This document shows, piece after piece, positions 43,162 to 52,901 of a DNA stretch of 64,000 nt. The notes under the pieces were generated by a model. It searched no databases and was not told where the DNA came from. It saw only the letters and a program-made list of their open reading frames with translations. The DNA is taken from the NCBI RefSeq assembly GCF_014640195.1, contig NZ_BMGM01000003.1:124001-188000 (forward strand), read 5' to 3'. The stretch is from Psychroflexus planctonicus (GTDB taxonomy: Bacteria > Bacteroidota > Bacteroidia > Flavobacteriales > Flavobacteriaceae). The number at the start of each line of letters is the position of its first letter. Positions within the stretch are counted from its first letter, which is position 1. Both the position numbers and the translations under genes were made by a program.

Positions 43162-44727
43162 TTAAGATATTAAGGGTAATTTAATAATGAAGGAGCTTCC
43201 GACTCCTTTTTCACTTTCTACGGATATTTCACCGTGGTGGTCTTCTACAATACGTTTAACGTACGCCAAACCAAGGCCATGGCCTTTTACGTTGTGCACG
43301 TCTCCGGTATGTTCTCTATAAAATTTATCGAATATTTTCTTTTGAACTGCTTTGCTCATTCCTGAACCTTGATCGGTAATTTTTAGAATGATGTAATTTT
43401 TTACGTTTTCAGTAAAAATGTCAATTTTTGGTTCTTCTGGTGAATATTTAATAGCATTATCCAGCACATTTACAATAACGTTGGTAAAATGCGACTCGTT
43501 GGCTAGAATTGAAGATTTGTTTGCTTCTAAGTGCTTTTGAATATAACCATTTCTATTTTTCACAATTAAATCTACATGACCTACTGCCGCATCAATTAAA
43601 TCGTGTAATTTTTGCCTGTCTTTGTCTATATCCAATTCGTTGCGTTCTAATTTAGAAATACGCAAGACATTTTCCACTTGCGCATGCATGCGTTTGTTTT
43701 CATCGCGAATCATTTTCAGATAGCGATTCATCATTTCTTTATTCTCACCAATTTTAGGGTTGTTCATTGAATCTAAAGCCAAATTGATAGTTGCTATTGG
43801 TGTTTTGAATTCATGCGTCATGTTGTTGATAAAATCAGTTTTTATTTCTGAAATCTGACGTTGTTTAAAAAGTTGACTTATAGCTGAAGAAAAGGCCAAC
43901 ACAATAATTATGGTGAAGATGATAGAGATGATTGCCATTTTTGAAACCGATGACAAGATCTCTTTATTTTTATCGGTAAAATTGATAAAAAGTTTATAGT
44001 TGTCTTGTTTGTTTTTAGATTGAAAAATAGGAACTCCGTAGGTTGAAGGAGAATTTAAAACAAAATTTTCAGAACGTACTTTGGTTGGTAAATCGTTACT
44101 GTAAATGCCATATTCAAAGTCTGAAGTTAAGTTTCGCTGTTTTACTTGTTCCTTAATTAAGGCTTTTAAATGGTCTACTTTAATGCGCTGATGTATTGGC
44201 AGCATACTCGCTCCTTCCTGAATAGCGTCACGCATTAAATAGCGTTCTTCCCTATCCATATTTTGGATTTTTTCATACCGATCCATTGCAGAAAGTTGTT
44301 TATCGTCTAAACCTTCTTTTCGAACAACTCGGGTTACTTTTCTATTTACCAACTTTCTAAATTCAATACTATCTTGGTCACCGTAAAGAAATGGAGAAGA
44401 AACTTTGTAATCTTCCTGCAAAATTGAATTTGAATACACATAATATTCGCTGGATTCGTCTTTATCTTTTACATGAAAGAGTTCACTTAATTGTGTATCT
44501 AAAGCGTTGGCTGAATTTGCCATGGCAGCCACTTCAAAATAATATTTGTCAATCTCTTCATTTTCAACGGTTCTAGCCACATTGATTAATACTTGTTTAG
44601 CCGAAATTGAAAATTGTTCTTCGCTGCTTTCAACAGAATTTTTAATCCAATATCCCTGGACAAAGATAATTCCAATCAAGGAAATACTCATCAAAACAAT
44701 TAATAGTCGAAAAAGCTTTTTATTCAT
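43162..44727 (-). CDS. Membrane sensor histidine kinase (RprX-like)
   Basis: A 521-residue kinase. TM1 is at about 5-27, followed by a periplasmic sensor region of roughly 230 residues and TM2 near 265-287. The H box NNMTHEFKTPIATI, the N box VLDNAIKYSPEEP, DQGSGM and GHGLGLAYVK complete the kinase core. With the adjacent RprY-like regulator it forms a complete two-component system. The periplasmic domain has no sequence features that reveal the ligand. Confidence 0.93.
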   Translation of the reverse strand: MNKKLFRLLIVLMSISLIGIIFVQGYWIKNSVESSEEQFSISAKQVLINVARTVENEEIDKYYFEVAAMANSANALDTQLSELFHVKDKDESSEYYVYSNSILQEDYKVSSPFLYGDQDSIEFRKLVNRKVTRVVRKEGLDDKQLSAMDRYEKIQNMDREERYLMRDAIQEGASMLPIHQRIKVDHLKALIKEQVKQRNLTSDFEYGIYSNDLPTKVRSENFVLNSPSTYGVPIFQSKNKQDNYKLFINFTDKNKEILSSVSKMAIISIIFTIIIVLAFSSAISQLFKQRQISEIKTDFINNMTHEFKTPIATINLALDSMNNPKIGENKEMMNRYLKMIRDENKRMHAQVENVLRISKLERNELDIDKDRQKLHDLIDAAVGHVDLIVKNRNGYIQKHLEANKSSILANESHFTNVIVNVLDNAIKYSPEEPKIDIFTENVKNYIILKITDQGSGMSKAVQKKIFDKFYREHTGDVHNVKGHGLGLAYVKRIVEDHHGEISVESEKGVGSSFIIKLPLIS

Positions 44728-44794
44728 ACCCCAAATGTAAAATTTAAGGCTTTTAACATTTGTTGCTTTAAGAAAATATTAACTGCAAAATAAT

Positions 44795-45391
44795 TTAAAT
44801 TTTATGAATATTCTTTAAATATTTATAAATATCCTGCACTTTTTCTTTTGTTTTTATTAATTCTTCATTTTTTATTATAAAATCAGCTAATTTCATTTTG
44901 CGTTCATCTGTCCATTGGTTACTCATTCTTGCTTCAATTTGAGAACGCTTTGCATTGTCTCTATGTTGGATGCGTTGTACCTTAGTTTCTTTAGGAGCAA
45001 CTACCAAAATGGTATAATCGCATATTTCCTGTCTATTTTTTTCAAAAAGAATAGCAGCTTCATAAGCAACTAGTGTTGAATCTTGTTTGTTTTTCCATTC
45101 TAAAAAAGCTTCAGCTACAGCTGGATGAACTACCTTATTTAGCTGTTCTAAAGCTTCTTTATGATTAAAGACTTTGCTGGCTAAATATTCCCGATTCAAT
45201 TGTCCATCTTTATAAGCTTCACTGCCGAAGTTGGCAGTAATTTGTTCCTTCAATTTAATAGATGTACTCATTAAACGTTTTGCTTCTTCATCTGCAATAA
45301 ATACTGGAACTCCTAAATCTTTAAAAAAATTAGCTACAGTGGTTTTACCACTGCCAATTCCGCCAGTAATACCAATAACTATTGTTTTCAT
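44795..45391 (-). CDS. coaE: Dephospho-CoA kinase CoaE
   Basis: CoaE phosphorylates dephospho-CoA, the last step of coenzyme A synthesis. The 198-residue protein has the P-loop GITGGIGSGKTTVANFF, FIADEEAKRLM and VQRIQHRDN, typical of the family. Its ATG directly abuts the stop of the YbbR-like gene, so GT2, ybbR-like and coaE form one transcript. coaBC, an earlier step of the same pathway, is at 61467-62663. Confidence 0.95.
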   Translation of the reverse strand: MKTIVIGITGGIGSGKTTVANFFKDLGVPVFIADEEAKRLMSTSIKLKEQITANFGSEAYKDGQLNREYLASKVFNHKEALEQLNKVVHPAVAEAFLEWKNKQDSTLVAYEAAILFEKNRQEICDYTILVVAPKETKVQRIQHRDNAKRSQIEARMSNQWTDERKMKLADFIIKNEELIKTKEKVQDIYKYLKNIHKI

Positions 45392-46354
45392 TTATTTTCT
45401 GAGTATATATTCAATTCGGTTGGGTGTAAGTTGAATACGGATTGCTTTTTTGGGTTTTTCCGTTAATTTAGGTACTAAAATTGAAGCTTCACTTAAAGCA
45501 GAATTGAAGTTACATTCAATTTGAAAATCCTCTTCATTAATATTTTCTAATTCGTCTAAACTAGATTGAAACTTGATAGTTATGCTATTTGGAATTAATT
45601 CTACTTGATAGTTATCAGGAGCATTTTTTAATTGTATGGGTAAATTAAAACTCTGTTCTGAAAATTTTTCAACTTCAAAAGCATAATCTACTTTATCAAA
45701 TTCAAGGGCAACCGCATCTGTAAAAGGTTTCAACAATGGCAATTCACCGGATGAATTCTTTCTGACATATTTCAAAATAAGTTCTTCTGTCTCTATGCTT
45801 TTTATGCCTTTTATTTCATTTGTTGGTCCAGCAATGTTTACCGAATCACGATTGATCTGAACGCCTTTGTAACTAGCATAAGATTTGGCATAATTGATTT
45901 CTATATTGCTATGTATCGGAACTTTTTTAGTAGCTTTTACATCAAACGGAATAATAACTTCTTTGTTGGTAACACTAAATTCTTCGGTAGATAGTTTGAG
46001 TTTTTTTGCAATTTGAGTAATAAACAAACTGCTTTGAAATACATAAACCGAATCTTTTTTTTGTAATTCGTTTATAGGAAATACAATCTTACCATCAATA
46101 AATTGTTTTTTAAAAAGTGAAAAGCCAGTTTGCTCAATGTTTATAGGCAATTGAATTTCTTGAACAGAAAGTATCTCTTTTACTGGAACATCTGAAAAAG
46201 CAATGCTAATTTCATCATCAACATTATGTGTTTTGGTAAATTGAAGTATAATCCATAACAAAAATGTAAATGTTGTAAAAAACAAAATTGCTTTCCAATT
46301 GGTTTGGCTTAATGATTTTGTAATCTTCTTTTTATTTATATCAATCTTTGTCAT
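45392..46354 (-). CDS. YbbR-like domain protein
   Basis: A 320-residue protein with one N-terminal membrane segment (about 22-40) and an extracytoplasmic beta-rich region consistent with YbbR-like repeats (for example VNIAGPTNEIKGIKSIETEEL). In Firmicutes, YbbR/CdaR partners the diadenylate cyclase CdaA. Here the gene lies between a glycosyltransferase and coaE, far from cdaA. Whether it regulates CdaA is unknown. It overlaps the upstream glycosyltransferase gene by 1 bp. Confidence 0.75.
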   Translation of the reverse strand: MTKIDINKKKITKSLSQTNWKAILFFTTFTFLLWIILQFTKTHNVDDEISIAFSDVPVKEILSVQEIQLPINIEQTGFSLFKKQFIDGKIVFPINELQKKDSVYVFQSSLFITQIAKKLKLSTEEFSVTNKEVIIPFDVKATKKVPIHSNIEINYAKSYASYKGVQINRDSVNIAGPTNEIKGIKSIETEELILKYVRKNSSGELPLLKPFTDAVALEFDKVDYAFEVEKFSEQSFNLPIQLKNAPDNYQVELIPNSITIKFQSSLDELENINEEDFQIECNFNSALSEASILVPKLTEKPKKAIRIQLTPNRIEYILRK

Positions 46355-47373
46355 TAAAAAGTGTTGTTTCCTTTATAAAATAAAAATGGAAATTGTTTTT
46401 GGGGTTTATAATTTAGTAAATGAAAATAAAATATACTTTTTAGAAAACCAAAACCATATCCTACAAATTGTATAGTTACCGCCAAGATAACAAATAGCGA
46501 AATAGTAACGGATTTATACTTCATAAATGAAACTAAAACCAAGCATAACATATACAAAAGAAACAGAAAAAAAAGCGCTGGATAACCTATAAACAACAGT
46601 AAGAAACTACATAATAATCCTATTGAAAAAATGCTTGGAAAAAAATAGCTCAGTTTAAAACTGCTTTTGTGTTTTTTGAATAGAATGGGCCTAACTAAAC
46701 CAAATTTGTAGACTTGTTGAAAGAACTTATACCAAGAAATTCTCCTTTTATGATACACACCTGCATTTGGTAGAAAAACAGTTGGAAAGCCTAATTTTTG
46801 TATACGAATGGATAAGTCTGGGTCTTCTCCTGGATGTATGTTGGTAAAACCATTGGTTAACCGAAATACATTTTGCGAAATTCCCATATTGAAACTTCTC
46901 GGCTCATATTGTTGTATTTGCCTTTTATTTCCCCGAATTCCACCTGTAGTTAAAAATGAAGTCATGGTAAAATCGATAGCTTTCTGCAAATTAGAAAAAT
47001 TTACATGAGCTAAATCTGGACCACCAAAACATTCAATAGTAGTGTTTTTCTTTAAAAAAGAATCTATATTTTGTAAATAATTAGCAGGAAGGATAACATC
47101 TGAATCTAAGATAAGAAAGAAGTTTCCATTGGCATTTTTTATTCCAAAGTTTCTTGAATCGCCAGGTCCAGTATTCTCTTTTTGAAAGTAATGAATTTGA
47201 ATTTTTGAATTGTATTTTTTTATAATGTGGTCGCATGTTTTAGTTGACCCATCTTCTACAATAACCACTTCAAAAGGGATTTGCAAATTTTGATTGATAA
47301 GGCTAGACAAAAGCTCATCAATTTCATCTGGCCTATTGAAAACGGGAATAATAAATGAATACAAATATTCCAT
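46354..47373 (-). CDS. Family 2 glycosyltransferase with C-terminal membrane segments
   Basis: A 339-residue GT-A fold glycosyltransferase. It opens SFIIPVFNRPDEIDELL with the nucleotide-sugar pocket, has IVEDGSTK, the metal-binding LDSDVILPA and GEDPDLSIRIQK. Three or so hydrophobic helices near 235-325 suggest membrane association. The sugar donor and acceptor are not evident. It is the first gene of the three-gene operon with the YbbR-like gene and coaE. Confidence 0.9.
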   Translation of the reverse strand: MEYLYSFIIPVFNRPDEIDELLSSLINQNLQIPFEVVIVEDGSTKTCDHIIKKYNSKIQIHYFQKENTGPGDSRNFGIKNANGNFFLILDSDVILPANYLQNIDSFLKKNTTIECFGGPDLAHVNFSNLQKAIDFTMTSFLTTGGIRGNKRQIQQYEPRSFNMGISQNVFRLTNGFTNIHPGEDPDLSIRIQKLGFPTVFLPNAGVYHKRRISWYKFFQQVYKFGLVRPILFKKHKSSFKLSYFFPSIFSIGLLCSFLLLFIGYPALFFLFLLYMLCLVLVSFMKYKSVTISLFVILAVTIQFVGYGFGFLKSIFYFHLLNYKPQKQFPFLFYKGNNTF

Positions 47374-47394
47374 GCTGTAAATATAAAGTATAAA

Positions 47395-47424
47395 AAAATC
47401 CCAGCACTTTCGTACTGGGATTTT
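47395..47424 (-). terminator. Terminator of the 1,764-residue T9SS cargo gene
   Basis: AAAATCCCAG (47395-47404) pairs with CTGGGATTTT (47415-47424). On the minus strand the hairpin is followed by a T-run and lies 21 bp after the stop codon of the cargo gene. Confidence 0.9.
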
Positions 47425-47444
47425 GATTTGATATTTAAAAGAGT

Positions 47445-50400
47445 TTAGTCTTTTATAATCTGGAATGTTTTGTTAGCACCATTGATGCTTACTTTCATTA
47501 AGTATACTCCAGATTCAAGTGTATTCATATCCAATCTTGGATTGGTTTGGTTTGGACGTTGCGTAATTACACGTTGCCCTAACACATTGAATACTTCTAC
47601 TTGCTCTACATTGTTTTGCGCTTCAATGGTCAAGCTAGTCTTTACAGGGTTTGGATAGTATGTAAAGTTAGCTGAATCGAAGTCTATTGTAGAAATGTTT
47701 GTTTCTGGTAACTCTAATAAAGGACCACCAGCTGCTGTGGCTACCCATAATCCAAAGCCATTGTCTGTATCTGCATCATCTCCAAAGAATCCGCTTGCTA
47801 CAACTGTAATTGCAGCGCCTTCAAAGCCTCCTAAGGTAGCTAATGGTGCTTCATAAGAAAACAATGCTGCTGGATCTCCTGCTGCCGCAATCTCTATGGT
47901 GTAATCTGCAACGGCTAAGTTTAAGTATCCATCAAATTCAGGATAAGCAATATTAGATACCAAGTTTCCAGCATCAGTTTCATTTACATCTACCGCTGGT
48001 GCATCTGGTGAACCGTGGTGCACCAATACATCTACTTGCGTTGGATCTGCAGCTACTGTTTGTGCGCCTGCATAAACAGATAACTCAAATGCATTATCAC
48101 TAATAAATGCATCAGTATCTAAAACTCCATTGGCTACGATGATGTAATTCTCATCTTCCATTAAATTGAAGGTTTCAGTGTGCACACTTTCTGATAAATC
48201 TGCTCCAGCTGGAACCACATCTACTACAAAGTCTACACCTGCAGGAGCTAATAAAAACTCACTAGCAGTTCTAAAATCTACACCTGTTAAAGCAGGTAGC
48301 AATTGTCCGTCTAAATACACATCTACAGATGCAGCGGCTGGATCTGGTGAATTGTGAATTATCTGAACGTTAGCAAATACTGGATCTGGCTGATCTGATA
48401 CAGTTAATGTATAATCAAATGCATCTCCATAAGTAATTGATTCACAAGATCCTGGATCTATATTATTTTGCCAGTAAGCTCTGAATCTTACTCTGTAATC
48501 TCCAGGAGTTACATCACTTGGTACTGTAAAGACAGAAGTTGCTGTATCAGCGTCATTTTCATCTGTAAATATCACTTCATCTTCAGCAAATTCTAAGTCA
48601 TTATTCCAATCAACCCAAGCTTTTGCACCAAAATTATCAAAGCTATATTCAATTTCTACATCAAAAGAAGAATCTACAAATGCTTCTATGGTTTCTGAAG
48701 TTAAGTCTTGATAACCGCTGTTAGGACCTTGTTCAGTTTGAGCAATAGATACATTTTGTACAGCTCCAAGGGTTTCTAAAGAAGCAACATAATCAAAAGT
48801 ACTAGTATGAACTGGACTACAATATCCTGTGAAGAATGAAAAAGCATCACTTAGTTCACTTTCTCCATCAGCTCCACAATCTGCATCCACATAAAATTCA
48901 TAGTTTGTTTCAGCCATTAATCCAGTAACGGTTACGCTTGTGTCATCTGTAACTCCAGAGTCTACAGGAGTATCTACTGCAGGATCATCTCCTTCTGCAA
49001 ATACATACCAAGTATATGCATCTTCAGTAGCCGGGTTAACAACTGCATCCCAAGATAATTCAGCTCCATCTAATGTAATATTAGAAACGTCTAAACCAAG
49101 TGGGGCATCACATGTTGGTGGTACACCTACAAAAACATTATCGATGTAAAATCTTAAATCTGGAGTAGTTCCATCTTGTTCTGCGTAAAATCCTACTTGA
49201 ATTACACCTGAATATCCTGCCAATGAAATTTCTTCTTCAGTATTTGATAAATCATTTGGAATATTATTGTTATCGTAGGTAGCTACACTGTTGGTTGCTA
49301 AATCCCAAGTTAAACCACCGTCTTCCGAAATAACTACTTGTACAGAATGGTTACCCATATCGGTCACGGTTTCATCTCCAGACCAAGGTTTAACAAAAGC
49401 ATCATAAGATAAAATATTATCTGCACTACCAGCGCCTAAATCGATTGTTTGGCTAGCTGCCCAGTCACTACTAGTTGAACTACTATATAGATTAATGTAC
49501 AAAGCAGTTCCATTTGGATTGGCAGCATCATTATTAAAATTCTGGCCACCCCAACCTCCAAAGGTTACGTTATCAAAGATTCCTGTTCCTTCAGCCCAAC
49601 AAGGTGATGAAGTATTGATATTGGTAGTAAATCCTGTGAAATCTTCTTCATAATTCAACGTTGCAGCTGAACATGCTGTGGTAAAGCTTACTGAAATGTA
49701 TTCACTAAACTCTCCCGCATCACATACTGCACGCAAGTAAAAATCATATGAAGTTTCTGAACTTAAACTACTTAAGGAAAGTGTAGTTTCCCCAGCAGCA
49801 GTTGTACCGTTAGCTACATTGTCTCCAAAGTCATCAACAGGGTCTAAACCATCAGGCATTAAAACATATTCATACCCAGCGGTTTCAGAGATTGCTGCAG
49901 TCCACTCAAGATTTACAGAGGTATCATCTATACCATTTGTTGCTAAATCGCTTGGCGTTGGACACAAAACAGTTGTTGTGAAGCTAATTGATGCCCAATC
50001 ACTTAAACCATCCGTATCACAATCTGTTCTTACATATAATACATAATCTGTTTCTGGCGATAATAAAGCTGATGTATCATTTGTTGTATTCACATCAGTA
50101 GAGCCATTATCAATCCAAGTGGTATCATCTGAAATATCACCTGAATCATCAATAATCGCCCATTCATAACCATTTACAGAGCTTGAAGAACCATCCCAGC
50201 TAAAATCTAAACTAGTTCCTGCTACATTAGAAGTTTCTAATGATGTTGGAGCAAAACAACTTGGTGCTTCTATAAAAGAAACATCATCAATTGCAATCTC
50301 ATTGTAGAAATTGTCAGGTGTGTTGTCTACAATAAATCGAACTTGTACATCACCAGTAATGGTAAATGAACCTAAGTCTATAAGTACTTGTTGCCAACCA

Positions 50401-52739
50401 TCTACATTAGCTTGATCATCAAAATACACTTGATTCCATGCAGTTCCATCCCAGAATTCAACTGTAATACTATTATCTGCATCGCCTTGAGATTTATAAT
50501 GATGTACATAAAACTCTAATGCAGGAGTAGTCAAGCCACTCACATCTACAAAAGGACTTGTTAAAGTAATATCGTCTGCGGCTCCATTGAATGTTGAAGC
50601 ATCAACAAATGCAAACGAACCACTTCCAGTAGTGTTATCGGTATAAGTACTTCCAAATGTTGGAGAGTCATCTACTTGCCATTCGCCATCACTACTGCTT
50701 TGAGACCAACAATTTGGTAAATCTGTACCACTATTGTCAAAGTTTTCGGAAAGTGATGTAAACGTAGCACATTCCGTCGTGAAACTTAATGCTGATGACC
50801 ATTCACTTAATGATCCTCCACCACAGTTAGAACGAATAAAAGCTTCATAATCGGTTGCCTCAGTAAGCCCAGTAAGACTTTCAGTATCTACGCCACTACC
50901 TACACTACCTGTTGGAGTTGTAGAGTTGTCAGGAGTTGATCCATCTGTTATTAACACGTAATCATACCCATCAGAAGCATTAACTGATAAATCCCAAGAT
51001 AAATCTGCTGTAGTATCTGTTATATTAGAAACTGATAAATTCTCAGGAGCTAAACAAGAGTCAAGCGTTGTAAAACTATATAAAACAGGATTACCTACAT
51101 CACTCCCACAAACACTACTAATATAAATGTCATAATCTGTTTCTGCTTGTAAACCGGTTACATTTGCAGTTAAAGTTCCAGTAGTAGCATCTCCAGAAGC
51201 TACGGCATTTGAAATTGGATCTCCTGATAGTACAACCGTCCATTCATAACCTGCATCTTCTGAGGCTGAAGTTAACCAAGATACTTCTTCTTCCGTTGGG
51301 CTAACGCCACTACTGCTTGGATTATATGGTGCAGTACAGTTATCACAATCTACAGCACTTGTATAAATTGTAGTATCTGATAAACTTCCTGAACCACTTG
51401 GCAAGTTGAAAATTTCATCACCATTTCCATTAGTTATTGTAAATCCTACTTCACTTTCGAAGCTGCCGTCTACCCAAAAAACTTCAATCTGAGCAGCATC
51501 ATCTACAGTTATGGTTTCTTGTGCAGAAGCACCATCGGTAAACGAAGCTCCGACTGTAGTAGATAAAACACCGTCTAAATAAACTTCCATCGCATTTCCA
51601 TTCCATCCATCACCCCACGTATCTGTTAAATCAAAAACATAGTCACAACCCGTTGAAGCAGGCTCTTGACTGAAATATATATTGTCTAAATAAATATTAA
51701 ATGGGGTGGTATTGGCTGAACCATCTCCATTAAACTGACCGTTAAAAATCAATTGATTTACAGCGTCCCAAGTCATATTTGTAAAATCCGTTTTGTCTAA
51801 GGTTACGCTGTTCCAAGATCCTGGAGTTAAAGGCACTTCAACTTGTACTTCTCCAGCTCCTGTGCCAAAGTTTATTGGTGAAACTCTTACTTGTCGGTCT
51901 GTACCATCTGGCACCCATATATCTACATGGAAATAATCCATGTCAGACAGGTCTAGTGCATTGTTATTATCTGAATCAAATTGTGTACCTTGGTATGTAA
52001 AATCTACATATTCTAAAGCAAAATTAGTTCCATCACCTGTTGGGTCGAAAGTAGTATTTACCTGCGGATCTACTGGCTGACCCCAAAATGGATCGAAATC
52101 TTCAATAGACACATTTGTATACGCATCTGAATAAATAGATACTACATTCGCTGCATCTTCTGTAGGAACAGGTGCTGAAGTTTCAGGTGCAGTTGGTGTT
52201 GAAGCAGATGCAAGTTTGTACAACTGCAAATTATCTCCAAATGATGAAGCGTAACATACAAATCTAGGCGAACCTGTATTGTAACGTAATACTCGGTCTG
52301 TTACTGCTGCATTTGTTGCAGTGAAGTAAGACTCCGTATCGTCATACGCCATAGTCCATCTTTCGTTGTCTCCGGCTACGGTAGCAACAGCTTGAATATT
52401 GTTACTAGATCCAGAGTACGAAGCGTAAATATCGTCAGCTTCATTGTAGATGGTCCATCCTGTACCATCATTTTCAATTAACCAGACATCTGCTACAGAG
52501 ACATCAGTTAACTGATCTCCTGAAGGAGAGATAGCTGTTTCAGGAAATAAACTTCCTGTGTGTGCATTATTCATTGCAAACTCATCTGTTTCATTTGCAA
52601 TTACATAATAACCGTCTTCTAACTCGGCTGTCGAGTTAATTTTGTTAAACTCACCTGTACCACTGTATTGCCCCCAGCTTACGCTGAAAATCAACAAGGA
52701 TAACAAAGTGAACTTTAAACTTAGTAATTTAAATTTCAT
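47445..52739 (-). CDS. Giant T9SS-exported multidomain protein (FN3, MAM-like, GEVED, DUF4397)
   Basis: A 1,764-residue secreted protein. A signal peptide (ending SVSWGQ) precedes an N-terminal region of unclear type (about 25-170), a carbohydrate-binding-like jelly roll (about 205-360) and a TWGDGWNGNAMEV domain. Repeated FN3 modules alternate with MAM-like modules (ENFDNSGTDLPNCW). Near the C-terminus come a GEVED domain (WVDWNNDLEFAEDE), a DUF4397 region (VQIIHNSPDPAAASVDVYLD) and a type A sorting domain (FTYYPNPVKTSLTIEA ... GVYLMKVSINGANKTFQIIKD). The composition is very acidic. It should be exported by T9SS and anchored or released at the surface; adhesion or polymer binding is inferred. 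It is paralogous to the next gene. Confidence 0.9.
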   Translation of the reverse strand: MKFKLLSLKFTLLSLLIFSVSWGQYSGTGEFNKINSTAELEDGYYVIANETDEFAMNNAHTGSLFPETAISPSGDQLTDVSVADVWLIENDGTGWTIYNEADDIYASYSGSSNNIQAVATVAGDNERWTMAYDDTESYFTATNAAVTDRVLRYNTGSPRFVCYASSFGDNLQLYKLASASTPTAPETSAPVPTEDAANVVSIYSDAYTNVSIEDFDPFWGQPVDPQVNTTFDPTGDGTNFALEYVDFTYQGTQFDSDNNNALDLSDMDYFHVDIWVPDGTDRQVRVSPINFGTGAGEVQVEVPLTPGSWNSVTLDKTDFTNMTWDAVNQLIFNGQFNGDGSANTTPFNIYLDNIYFSQEPASTGCDYVFDLTDTWGDGWNGNAMEVYLDGVLSTTVGASFTDGASAQETITVDDAAQIEVFWVDGSFESEVGFTITNGNGDEIFNLPSGSGSLSDTTIYTSAVDCDNCTAPYNPSSSGVSPTEEEVSWLTSASEDAGYEWTVVLSGDPISNAVASGDATTGTLTANVTGLQAETDYDIYISSVCGSDVGNPVLYSFTTLDSCLAPENLSVSNITDTTADLSWDLSVNASDGYDYVLITDGSTPDNSTTPTGSVGSGVDTESLTGLTEATDYEAFIRSNCGGGSLSEWSSALSFTTECATFTSLSENFDNSGTDLPNCWSQSSSDGEWQVDDSPTFGSTYTDNTTGSGSFAFVDASTFNGAADDITLTSPFVDVSGLTTPALEFYVHHYKSQGDADNSITVEFWDGTAWNQVYFDDQANVDGWQQVLIDLGSFTITGDVQVRFIVDNTPDNFYNEIAIDDVSFIEAPSCFAPTSLETSNVAGTSLDFSWDGSSSSVNGYEWAIIDDSGDISDDTTWIDNGSTDVNTTNDTSALLSPETDYVLYVRTDCDTDGLSDWASISFTTTVLCPTPSDLATNGIDDTSVNLEWTAAISETAGYEYVLMPDGLDPVDDFGDNVANGTTAAGETTLSLSSLSSETSYDFYLRAVCDAGEFSEYISVSFTTACSAATLNYEEDFTGFTTNINTSSPCWAEGTGIFDNVTFGGWGGQNFNNDAANPNGTALYINLYSSSTSSDWAASQTIDLGAGSADNILSYDAFVKPWSGDETVTDMGNHSVQVVISEDGGLTWDLATNSVATYDNNNIPNDLSNTEEEISLAGYSGVIQVGFYAEQDGTTPDLRFYIDNVFVGVPPTCDAPLGLDVSNITLDGAELSWDAVVNPATEDAYTWYVFAEGDDPAVDTPVDSGVTDDTSVTVTGLMAETNYEFYVDADCGADGESELSDAFSFFTGYCSPVHTSTFDYVASLETLGAVQNVSIAQTEQGPNSGYQDLTSETIEAFVDSSFDVEIEYSFDNFGAKAWVDWNNDLEFAEDEVIFTDENDADTATSVFTVPSDVTPGDYRVRFRAYWQNNIDPGSCESITYGDAFDYTLTVSDQPDPVFANVQIIHNSPDPAAASVDVYLDGQLLPALTGVDFRTASEFLLAPAGVDFVVDVVPAGADLSESVHTETFNLMEDENYIIVANGVLDTDAFISDNAFELSVYAGAQTVAADPTQVDVLVHHGSPDAPAVDVNETDAGNLVSNIAYPEFDGYLNLAVADYTIEIAAAGDPAALFSYEAPLATLGGFEGAAITVVASGFFGDDADTDNGFGLWVATAAGGPLLELPETNISTIDFDSANFTYYPNPVKTSLTIEAQNNVEQVEVFNVLGQRVITQRPNQTNPRLDMNTLESGVYLMKVSINGANKTFQIIKD

Positions 52740-52853
52740 AATTTATTATATTTATTTTATTTGCCTAAACTTATAAATTTAAATTAAAACAAGCTTGATT
52801 ATTTAAGATTATTTTCAGAAATAAATTTTAAGGTAAACTATTTATTACAAAAA

Positions 52854-52876
52854 AACCCGCTTTAAAAAAGCGGGTT
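52854..52876 (-). terminator. Terminator of the 1,653-residue T9SS cargo gene
   Basis: AACCCGCTTT (52854-52863) pairs with AAAGCGGGTT (52867-52876). On the minus strand the stem is followed by a run of T. Confidence 0.92.
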
Positions 52877-52901
52877 ATTGTAATCAAACTAAGTATATCG
52901 A

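Noticed and set aside
48166-50046. Several plus-strand ORFs in the T9SS cargo genes (for example 48166-48357, 48940-49149, 49819-50046)
   Set aside because: They are Ser/Thr/Pro-rich shadows of the minus-strand frame, a result of its biased composition.
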